This document shows, in pieces, positions 1 through 7,100 of a stretch of 13,572 nucleotides of DNA. The stretch's first letter is position 1, and every line of letters begins with the position of its first letter. The stretch spans positions 1 to 13,572 of the forward strand of contig JASEHN010000036.1 in NCBI GenBank assembly GCA_030018715.1, in the 5' to 3' direction. A program made the position numbers and the translations under genes. This DNA is from Thermodesulfobacteriota bacterium. GTDB lineage: Bacteria; Desulfobacterota; SM23-61. The notes below the pieces were generated by a model that did no database searches, was not told the DNA's origin, and saw only the letters and a program-made list of their open reading frames with translations.

Positions 1-9
1 AACTGGTTT

Positions 10-86
10 TGCTCTAAAAAAATTGGGGGGGGCAAGCCTCTATGGGTGGCTTGATACTTAAACATCATCCCATTATACTTAGAGCA
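10..86. repeat. Nested inverted repeats bracketing the tctC promoter
   Basis: TGCTCTAA at 10-17 is the exact reverse complement of TTAGAGCA at 79-86. Nested inside, CAAGCC at 33-38 pairs with GGCTTG at 48-53. The outer right arm covers the end of the -10 box and the predicted start site. The inner right arm overlaps the -35 box. This layout would suit operators for a dimeric regulator acting by occlusion or looping. The outer pair is about 69 bases centre to centre, not a whole number of helical turns, which weakens a simple looping model. No regulator gene lies nearby. Confidence 0.4.
51..79 (+). promoter_or_regulatory. Candidate sigma-70-type promoter of the tct operon
   Basis: TTGATA (51-56) and TATACT (74-79) are separated by exactly 17 bases. 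Each hexamer matches the sigma-70 consensus at five of six positions. Transcription would begin near base 86, giving a leader of about 45 bases before the tctC start codon. The surrounding DNA is AT-rich, unlike the GC-rich genes that follow. The -35 box overlaps one arm of a short inverted repeat, and the last base of the -10 box falls in an arm of a second, wider one. The hexamers and spacing are read directly; promoter activity is inferred. Confidence 0.65.
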
Positions 87-130
87 CTAAAAAGCAAGTT
101 CCTAAAAAAAATATAAAAGGAGGCAATATC

Positions 131-1141
131 ATGAGACGAACACTGTGGTTGACTATCTTACTGATGTTTCTCAGCTTGGCCGTAGTGGTTGGCTTGACGT
201 CTGCTGCGGATTGGAAGCCGAGCAAACCTATCCGGATTATCGTTCCCTGGGGAGCGGGCGGGTCAACGGACCAGGCAGTGCGCTCTATTGCCGGGGACCT
301 CGAGAGTGCCTTAGGGCAGAAGATCGTCGTCGTAAACCAGCCGGGCGGGGGCGGGGCTATCGGAACTAAGAGCGTGCTGGACGCCCCCTGCGACGGCTAC
401 ACCTGGGCTTCGGGCGCGATAAAGGACCTGGGAACTTACATGATCACCGGGGTGCTGAACACGAAGGCGCAGGATTGGCACATCTACCTCAACACCGCGA
501 ATGCCACACTGGTTTCTGTTACCCCCAACGCCCCGATCAAGGATTTCAAGGAATTTCTCGACATGATGAAGAATGACCCCAAAAAGCTGTCGGTGGCAAT
601 TGCGGGCATTCCTTCAGCCGGCCACTCGGCCATCGAAGCCATAAAGCGGGCCAGTGGGGGGGACTACAAGCTCGTAAGCTATGACGGCGGAGCCCCGGCT
701 GTGATCGCCACGGTGGCCGGCGAGACCATGGCCACCCCGCAGCTACTGAGCGAGCAGATCGAAATGATCCGCGGCAAAAAGCTGCGCCCGCTGGCGGCCT
801 TGACCCCTGAGGATCTGGTAATCGATGGCTTCGGCACCGTCCCCTCGGCGACCAAATGGCTTCCCAAGGTGGCCGCCGACCCCATCTACTTCGGGATCTG
901 GTTTCCCAAGTGCGTTCCTAAAGAGGTTGTTGAGACTATGAACAAGATATGGCGGGAGAAGATTGCCACCTCCAAGTCCTTGAAGGACTTTGCCCACCTG
1001 CGCGGGCAGATCGTGGCGCCCTACTATGGGGAGGAAGCGCTGAAGAAGGCCTGGCCATCCATTGTAAATTCGGCATGGGGACTCTTTGACGGCGGCAAGG
1101 CAAAAGTCAAGCCCGATGAAGTGGGCATGCCCAGGCCGTAG
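131..1141 (+). CDS. tctC: Tripartite tricarboxylate transporter substrate-binding protein (TctC/Bug family)
   Basis: This is the periplasmic substrate-binding subunit of a tripartite tricarboxylate transporter. It captures a small organic acid or related solute and delivers it to the TctA/TctB membrane complex. The 336-residue length is normal for the family. Residues 1-26 form a signal peptide: an RR-containing start, a hydrophobic core at about 5-22, and a likely cleavage after Ala26 (TSAA|DW). The mature N-terminus carries the Bug-family segment KPIRIIVPWGAGGSTDQ (32-48), followed by NQPGGGGAIG (69-78) and a DGYTW version (88-92) of the usual PDGYTL motif. The start is well supported, because AAGGAGG at 117-123 lies seven bases upstream. 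It is the first gene of a tctCBA operon. The ligand cannot be read from the sequence, since this family binds citrate, dicarboxylates, aromatic acids and others. Confidence 0.93.
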   Translation: MRRTLWLTILLMFLSLAVVVGLTSAADWKPSKPIRIIVPWGAGGSTDQAVRSIAGDLESALGQKIVVVNQPGGGGAIGTKSVLDAPCDGYTWASGAIKDLGTYMITGVLNTKAQDWHIYLNTANATLVSVTPNAPIKDFKEFLDMMKNDPKKLSVAIAGIPSAGHSAIEAIKRASGGDYKLVSYDGGAPAVIATVAGETMATPQLLSEQIEMIRGKKLRPLAALTPEDLVIDGFGTVPSATKWLPKVAADPIYFGIWFPKCVPKEVVETMNKIWREKIATSKSLKDFAHLRGQIVAPYYGEEALKKAWPSIVNSAWGLFDGGKAKVKPDEVGMPRP

Positions 1142-1154
1142 CAAGACGATCACC

Positions 1155-1193
1155 GGGGGCGGATGGCCAGAGAGCGGGCCGCCCCCTTTGTTT
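1155..1193 (+). terminator. Terminator-like hairpin between tctC and tctB
   Basis: GGGGGCGG at 1155-1162 pairs perfectly with CCGCCCCC at 1179-1186, giving an all-GC eight-base-pair stem with a 16-base loop. TTTGTTT (1187-1193) follows immediately. This resembles an intrinsic terminator with an imperfect T tract. It sits just after the binding-protein gene and before the membrane-subunit genes. There it would cause partial termination or protect the upstream mRNA 3' end, so that tctC transcript exceeds tctBA. The ATG at 1163 lies in the loop, which argues against that codon as the tctB start. Confidence 0.55.
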
Positions 1194-1219
1194 GCCCCGG
1201 GATATCGGGGGCTTGGTTC

Positions 1220-1726
1220 ATGTGCATGTTCAAGGCTGACTTTCTGACCGGGCTCGCCCTGTTACTGGTAAGCGCATTCGTCCTGATAGAGTCCTGGCAC
1301 ATGCCGCGCTTAGAGCACCTTAAGGTGCACCCCTTGAGCGTCCCGGGTATCGTCCCGGCGTTCCTGGCTGTGGTCCTTTTGGTCTTCGGCCTGGTTTTGG
1401 TGGGGCGGTCTATCAGGGCGGGAGGGCACCGCGTCGGGTTTAACCGCGATGACCTTCGACGGGTGCTCGCCCAGCCTGGAAACCAACGGCTGCTGTTGAC
1501 TGCCGCGCTCACCATCGGCTACGCCGGCATCCTTATAGGAAACACGCCCTACTGGCTGGCCACTGGGATCTTCATCTTCCTCTTCGTCGTGGCCTTTGAG
1601 TGGCGACGCGGCATGGCCGTCCGGGAGTTCAGACGGATGGGCCTGGTTGCCGGGATCCTGGCAATCATCATCACTGCAGCCGTCGCCTTAGCCTTTGAGC
1701 GGCTCTTCCTGGTGACCCTGCCATGA
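1220..1726 (+). CDS. tctB: Tripartite tricarboxylate transporter small membrane subunit (TctB family)
   Basis: This is the small integral membrane subunit that works with TctA in TctCBA uptake systems. From the ATG at 1220 the product is 168 residues, close to the usual 140-170. Four hydrophobic blocks can be seen: a first helix beginning LTGLALLLVSAF, a second around VPAFLAVVLLVFGLVLVG, a long double block from LLLTAALTIGYAGIL to IFIFLFVVAF, and a last one around VAGILAIIITAAVALAF. The frame is open back to an ATG at 1163, which would add 19 residues. That codon lies in the loop of a GC hairpin, and the extra residues look non-conserved, so 1220 (or 1226) is preferred. No strong Shine-Dalgarno precedes any of the three. 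tctA follows after 15 bases. TctB sequences diverge widely, so the call leans partly on gene order. Confidence 0.85.
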   Translation: MCMFKADFLTGLALLLVSAFVLIESWHMPRLEHLKVHPLSVPGIVPAFLAVVLLVFGLVLVGRSIRAGGHRVGFNRDDLRRVLAQPGNQRLLLTAALTIGYAGILIGNTPYWLATGIFIFLFVVAFEWRRGMAVREFRRMGLVAGILAIIITAAVALAFERLFLVTLP

Positions 1727-1741
1727 GAGTGAGATAGTAGG

Positions 1742-3280
1742 ATGGGTGTGCTGCTTGACAACCTCGGGCTGTTCCTGGGGGCGATCACCGGCTTTCTGAC
1801 CCCCCTGGCCCTTTTTCATATCCTCTGGTCTACCCTGCTCGGGATCGTCATCGGAGCGCTGCCCGGTCTTACGGCCACGATGGGTGTGGCCCTGATCACC
1901 ACGCTGACCTATAAGCTCCCTCCTGAATTGGCTATCCTCATCCTGATCTGCGTTTACGTGGGAGCTATCTACGGCGGCAGCCGGACAGCGATCCTCCTTA
2001 ACATCCCGGGGACACCTGCGAACGCGGCCACCACTCTCGATGGTTTTCCGCTGGCCAAACAGGGCTTAGCCGGACGGGCTATGGGTGTGGCGACAACGGG
2101 ATCCGTCCTGGGCAGCGTCATTGGCATCTTCTTCCTGGCCACCCTGGCGCCCATCCTCGGGAATTACGCCCTCAAGTTCCAGTCCTTCGAATTTTTCTGG
2201 CTGGCCATCTTTGGCATCGTAATATCGGGCCACTTGACCGCTCTCGATGATCCCATAAAGGGTTGGATCGCGGGATTCCTGGGTCTTATGACCGCCATGG
2301 TGGGCCAGGAAGGGATCCACGCCTACGAACGGTTCACCTACGGGACTACTGAACTCCTCGGCGGCTTCGCTCTTATCCCGGCCATGGTGGGCGCCTTCGG
2401 CTTCGCCGAGGTGCTGAGCGTGATGCGGAATCCCCAAGCCGAGATGGCTGATAATCCCCAGGACAGCGTTATCCCCAAGTTAGCCGATATAACGCGCTAC
2501 TGGCGCACCATCATAAGAAGCGGCCTTATCGGCACCATCATCGGCATTATACCGGGGGTCGGTGAGGATATCGGGGCCTGGGTCTCGTACGCCGCGGCCC
2601 GGCGGAAGAGCAAAGAGCGCGAGAAGTTCGGTAAGGGCTCGGTGGAGGGGCTGATGGCCGCAGAAACGGGCAACAATGCCGTTGTACCCGGGGCCATCAT
2701 TCCAGTGCTTACTTTGGCCATCCCCGGATCGGCCCCAGCGGCGGTGCTGCTCGCGGCCATGTTCATCCACGGGATCCGCCCGGGCCCTATGATCATGGTT
2801 GAATCGCCCCAGTTCGTTTACCAGGTCGTGGCCATGGTCTTCTTTGCCACCCTGGCCATCCTGGTTTACGGTTTAGCTCTCACCAAGCCGCTCCTGAAAG
2901 TCCTGGCCATCCCGCGGACGCGCCTCCTGCCCGTGGTCTTCGTCCTCTGCACCATCGGGTCTTATGCCATTACCAACCGCATTTTCGACATCTGGGTAAT
3001 GATCGGCTTCGGCATCGCCGGCTACATCCTGCGGCAGATGAAATACCCCATGGCCCCCCTGGTCCTGGGCATCATCCTCGGAGACCTCCTGGATAAGAAC
3101 CTGCGCCGTGGGTTGGTGCTGACCGACGGGGATCTCACGCCGTTTTTTACCCGGCCCATCTGCCTTGTTCTCTGGCTGGTGACGCTCTCCTCCATCCTGA
3201 TGAGCATTGGTCCGTTCCGGAATGCTCTGCAGCGGGCTGTCCGGGTAGTCTGGCCGGGAACCCGGCGGGATGCAGGTTAA
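1742..3280 (+). CDS. tctA: Tripartite tricarboxylate transporter large permease subunit (TctA family)
   Basis: This is the large permease that forms the translocation path of the TctCBA transporter, probably driven by an ion gradient. The 512 residues are of normal length and form about 12 hydrophobic segments in two homologous halves. The N-terminal half carries the family signature GALPGLTATMG (38-48), then VYVGAIYGGSRTAILLNIPG (71-90) and TTLDGFPLAKQG (97-108). The second half repeats the theme with IPGVGEDIGAWVSYAAARR (270-288), FGKGSVEGLMAAETGNNAV (296-314), IPVLTLAIPGSAPAAVLL (320-337) and HGIRPGP (343-349). A positively charged tail (about 490-512) is likely cytoplasmic. It starts 15 bases after tctB with only a weak purine-rich ribosome binding site, so translational coupling is plausible. 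Its 3' end faces the convergent pcm gene across 30 bases with no clear terminator. Confidence 0.95.
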   Translation: MGVLLDNLGLFLGAITGFLTPLALFHILWSTLLGIVIGALPGLTATMGVALITTLTYKLPPELAILILICVYVGAIYGGSRTAILLNIPGTPANAATTLDGFPLAKQGLAGRAMGVATTGSVLGSVIGIFFLATLAPILGNYALKFQSFEFFWLAIFGIVISGHLTALDDPIKGWIAGFLGLMTAMVGQEGIHAYERFTYGTTELLGGFALIPAMVGAFGFAEVLSVMRNPQAEMADNPQDSVIPKLADITRYWRTIIRSGLIGTIIGIIPGVGEDIGAWVSYAAARRKSKEREKFGKGSVEGLMAAETGNNAVVPGAIIPVLTLAIPGSAPAAVLLAAMFIHGIRPGPMIMVESPQFVYQVVAMVFFATLAILVYGLALTKPLLKVLAIPRTRLLPVVFVLCTIGSYAITNRIFDIWVMIGFGIAGYILRQMKYPMAPLVLGIILGDLLDKNLRRGLVLTDGDLTPFFTRPICLVLWLVTLSSILMSIGPFRNALQRAVRVVWPGTRRDAG

Positions 3281-3310
3281 TCCTGGCGCAACCCCCTCAC
3301 AATTCGCCCT

Positions 3311-4057
3311 TTATTTTTTCTGCGCCTCCCCGGTCATGGGGACGAAAGAGACGCCCAAAAGGTGCTGGACATGGGTCTTCCCATTTTTTTTGGTGAGAAG
3401 GGTGAGGGTTTGAAAGTATGTCGTGCTCCCCAAAGGGATGATCAGCCGCCCGCCTTCTTTTAGTTGTTTGACCAGGGGGGGAGGGATATGGTTGGCCGCA
3501 CAGGTAACCATGATGGCATCGAAAGGAGCATGTTCTTCCCACCCGAAATAACCATCTCCGTATTTCACCTGAACCTTTGCATGCCCCAATTCTTTAAGGC
3601 GTTTGGCCGCCATTTTGGTTAGCCCTTCCCTGATCTCCAAAGTGTAAACCTGATCGGTGATCTCCGCCAGAACGGCTGCCTGGTATCCTGAACCTGTACC
3701 GATCTCCAGGACTTTCTCCCCCGGTTTAACCTTCAGTATCTGGGTCATCAAGGCCACGATATAAGGCTGGGAGATCGTCTGGCCCTCGCCGATGGGCAGG
3801 GGATGGTCAGCATAGGCCTTGCTCCTCAGGGAGTGCTCAACGAAGAGGTGGCGGGGCACCCGGCCCATGATTTCCAGGACCTGCGAGTCAGTGATGTCCC
3901 GGCCCTTGAGGTCGCGCTCTACCATTCTTTTGCGCGCCGAGATAAGGCTAGGATCTTCCGAAGAAAAAGACTGGTAGGCCGGCAGAAAGAGAAAAATCCA
4001 GGTTAGAAAAAGAGAGAGAACAACTTCCTGCTTGGTTGGCAAAGAAGCATTCAGCAT
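3311..4057 (-). CDS. pcm: Protein-L-isoaspartate O-methyltransferase, possibly exported or membrane-anchored
   Basis: The enzyme transfers a methyl group from S-adenosylmethionine to isoaspartyl residues in damaged proteins and so starts their repair. Diagnostic segments are MVERDLKGRDI (45-55), VPRHLFV (67-73), GEGQTISQPYIVALM (90-104), the SAM-binding motif I VLEIGTGSGYQ (116-126), GDGYFGW (167-173), FDAIMVT (179-185), EGGRLIIPLG (201-210) and a C-terminal FVPMTG (238-243). The core from Met45 would be 204 residues, the size of cytosolic Pcm. The preceding 44 residues include Lys9 and a hydrophobic stretch from about 12 to 30 ending in AYQSFSS, which looks like a signal peptide or membrane anchor. 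The start at 4057 has only a weak GGTGA upstream, and that sequence is part of a dispersed repeat, so an internal start at Met45 stays possible. It lies 104 bases downstream of the large activase gene on the same strand. Confidence 0.9.
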   Translation of the reverse strand: MLNASLPTKQEVVLSLFLTWIFLFLPAYQSFSSEDPSLISARKRMVERDLKGRDITDSQVLEIMGRVPRHLFVEHSLRSKAYADHPLPIGEGQTISQPYIVALMTQILKVKPGEKVLEIGTGSGYQAAVLAEITDQVYTLEIREGLTKMAAKRLKELGHAKVQVKYGDGYFGWEEHAPFDAIMVTCAANHIPPPLVKQLKEGGRLIIPLGSTTYFQTLTLLTKKNGKTHVQHLLGVSFVPMTGEAQKK

Positions 4058-4096
4058 TCACCCTCACCCCGACCCTCTCCCGTCAAGGGAGATGAG
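4058..4096. repeat. Dispersed hairpin repeat just upstream of pcm
   Basis: TCTCCC at 4076-4081 and GGGAGA at 4087-4092 form a six-base-pair stem with loop GTCAA, preceded on the plus strand by the C-rich run CCCTCACCCCGACCC (4061-4075). From memory, this resembles a widespread intergenic repeat of the form CCCTCACCC...CCCTCTCCC...GGGAGAGGG. Here only one arm is complete. It ends directly at the annotated pcm start codon, so on the minus strand it supplies the G-rich leader used as ribosome binding site. Confidence 0.45.
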
Positions 4097-4124
4097 TCTT
4101 TCAAATTAATTGTTTTTTTCTGAG

Positions 4125-4145
4125 AGCTGACCGCTGATCGCTGAC
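4125..4145. repeat. Three-unit heptamer tandem repeat
   Basis: AGCTGAC, CGCTGAT and CGCTGAC lie head to tail at 4125-4145, three seven-base units differing at one or two positions. The tract sits between the end of the large activase gene and pcm, next to a run of seven T on the plus strand (4113-4119). Similar GCTGA-type intergenic repeats occur in other anaerobic proteobacterial genomes, as far as I recall; no function is evident. Confidence 0.4.
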
Positions 4146-4161
4146 AACTTTTATAATTTTT

Positions 4162-7100
4162 TCAGGACTTCCGGGAATTTTTTTCGGCCCCCAACCACTG
4201 CCGCTGGAACTGCCTGGCCTGGTGCATGAAAGCCTCCAGCCGGGTGAGTGTATTGGTTTCCTCCTGTCCATCGTAAGCCATGTTCAAGAAGGGAATGTCA
4301 TTGTGGTCTTCGCGGTATCGTTTCATCACCGCGCCTACGATGGTTCCGGGCATGCAGGTAAAAGGCATGACATTGACCAGGCCAGAAACGCCTTTCTTCA
4401 CATAATCGCCGCATTTACCTACGGATAGAACAGCTTCCCCCTCAAATGAATCATCCAGATAATTTTTGGCCTCTCGCAGGGTTTCCGGAATGGATGGTTC
4501 GGGATGGTTGATCAGGCTTCCCTCAAAGATATGGTCTAACTTATGCTCGTCGCGCTTTTGCACCAGCTCGGTAATGTAGGTGCGCAAGAAAGTGCCGTAA
4601 CGTTTGTTCCTCAGGCTGTACCTTTGTGAAGTAAAATTAAGATAGAGAAACCATTCGGAAATCGGAGGCAGCCAGACTTCAGCGCCAAGTTTTTCCAATT
4701 CCCGGACGATGAATTCGTTGCTGAAGGCGTTGGAGCGGATGTATATTTCTCCGACGATACCAATCCGCGGCTTTGATCCGGGGTTGATCTGTTCAATCCT
4801 GTCGAAATTTCTCCTGGCTTCTTTAAGGACATGGATCAGACCATCCAGGCAGGTTCTCGGGTCATCCCTGCTGTCCCGTATAACCTCATAAGCATTTTTC
4901 AAAGATGGGTGGAATACCTTATCGGTATCACCAGCATGGACCTCATAGGGACGGGTTTCCCGAAGCTTCTTGTCCAGAAGATCCATGGCTACCATCCCCT
5001 GCCAGGCCAAGTGAGTGAAATTCTTGCCCAACATGCCCAGGTCCTTGTACAAATGTTCGTCCTGGGTCGGGGAATAGATGGGCACATCAGGATATCCCAG
5101 GTCGTCGAGGATCAGGCGGTGGAGACGGTGGTACTGTCCGAACCGGCACGGGCCATTGCCAGAGGGCATGAAAAAGGCCACCTTATTGCGGTCAAAGTCC
5201 GGACTCTTGATTACCCGCACCATATCGCCCGTGGTCAAGATGCAGGGGTAACATTCTTTTCCGGAAGTATACTTCCGGCCCCAGGAGATCGTCTCCTGGT
5301 TAGGCACGGGAGTGAGGTCAGCATCGATCCCGCAGGCCTGGAAAGCTCCCACTAAGGCTAGCGCTTGTTCAGCCATGTAGGGAACGTACACCTTGCGATG
5401 ATCGGCATCCTTGGTCATGACGATGGTCTTCGGTTTGCGTTCTTCTCTCATCCGGCCATCCTGGACATTCTTCAGGCTGTCCAGGAAAGCCTCCAGGCGG
5501 GTGATGGCCCCTACGTCTGCGCTGTGCTCATCCACCTCGATCTGCAGGTGGGGTTTGCCCCGCATTTTTTCTTTGAAAAAATGGAGGATGAAAGAGTCCG
5601 GACCACAGGCAAAGTTGGTGAGGTATATGGCGTGGAGTCGGGGGTTGCTATCCACAATGTGGGCGGCGCTGTAGATCTTTTGCCCGTATTTCCAGTACAT
5701 GTCCTGCCAGTCGTCCAGCAAGTCCACCTCATCCAAGGGCAGGAGATCCATAGGGATGGCGATGACCCCGAGGTCCCGGAGCTTTTGCGGGAGTCCTAAG
5801 TTCATTCCCGGGTCGCAGCCGTTATAAGGCCGGCTGATTATGACCATGGCCCGGTCCTCTTCCTTCAGGTTCTGCAGGATCTCTTTTCCCCGGCGCTTGA
5901 GAGAAGCATTAAAGCTGGCCTGGGCAATCTGCGCTTTCTCAATCGCCTCCCGGACTTCATCGGCGTCTTTGCCCAGGTTCCGGCACATCTTCACCAGGGT
6001 CCGTTCCAGGTTCTTCCGCTCCCAGCCAAAGTGGACGACCGGGCTGAGTAGTTTCACTCCCTGGGATTCGAAATCGATGGCCGATTTAACAGCGTAGGGG
6101 AAGGCCTGAACGTAGGGGCAGGCAAAAGACCGATCCAGGGAAGGATGGCTTAAAGGCATGTTGATGATGCTGGGCAAGAAGATGGTTTCCACGCCCTTAT
6201 CGATCAGGTCCAGAAGATGGCCATGAGCGACCTTGATGGGGAAACAGGTTTCGGCCACAACTTTCTCCACCCCTTTATGAATGAGCCGCTTGTTAGTTCT
6301 TTCCGAGAAGACCAGGCGAAATCCCAAGGAAGAGAAGAACGTTTTCCAGAAGGGCATGAGCTCCTGGAGGTATAGCAGACGGGGAATTCCGATGACCGGC
6401 GCATCCTCGGCTGGAGGTTTTTCCTCCACATAAGAGGCCATCAAGGCCTCTTCGCGTTCGGCAAAGAGGTCGGGCAGGTCATCGCGCCGTTTGCGCGTCC
6501 GGTCCACGTCGTATTTTTCGCAGCGGCTGCCATAGAACAGGGGTTTTTCGCCCTGGACCGTGACTTTGCGGATCTCGCAATGGTTGGGGCATTCCTTACA
6601 CTCAAAAGAGGTAAGCTCATAGGGCCGATTGCTTAAGTCCCAGCCCTTGAAGGTGGACTTGCCGGATTTATTTTCTTCCATGGCCAATAGGGCGCAGCCG
6701 ATGGCCCCGGTTACCTCGTTGTGTTCAGGCACAGTTATTTTTTTGCCGGTCACCTTTTCAAAAGCGGCTACCACGCCTTTGTTAAAGGCTGTCCCGCCCT
6801 GAAAGAAAATGTTGTTGCCCACCCGCTTGTCCCCCACTACCTTGTTCAGATAATTGAGGACGATGGAATAGGATAAGCCCGCGACCAGGTCATCGCGCTT
6901 GGCCCCTTTTTGCTGATGGTGGACGAGGTCTGATTCCATGAAGACCGTGCAGCGCTCCCCCAGGGAGATCGGAGATGGGGAGCTCAGGGCTAATTTGCCG
7001 AACTCTTCTTTGATGGAAAGCCCTAATTTTTCAGCCTGCTCCTCCAGGAACGAGCCGGTCCCGGCAGCGCAGACTTTATTCATCTCAAAGTCCACGATGG

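Noticed and set aside
743..1153. Minus-strand open frame of 136 codons over tctC
   Set aside because: tctC has a signal peptide, family motifs and a strong ribosome binding site. The antisense frame has none and looks like a shadow.
1163..1219. Upstream ATG as the start of tctB
   Set aside because: The codon lies in the loop of a GC-rich terminator-like hairpin, and the added 19 residues do not resemble a TctB N-terminus. It is kept as an alternative only.
3253..3266. GCCGGG-AA-CCCGGC hairpin near the end of tctA as a terminator
   Set aside because: It is inside the coding region, has a two-base loop, and is not followed by a T tract.
4831..5799. Two sizeable plus-strand open frames (4831-5355 and 5365-5799) antisense to the activase gene
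   Set aside because: They are exactly opposite a strongly conserved coding region, show no recognisable motifs, lack ribosome binding sites, and are explained by GC-biased codons on the other strand.
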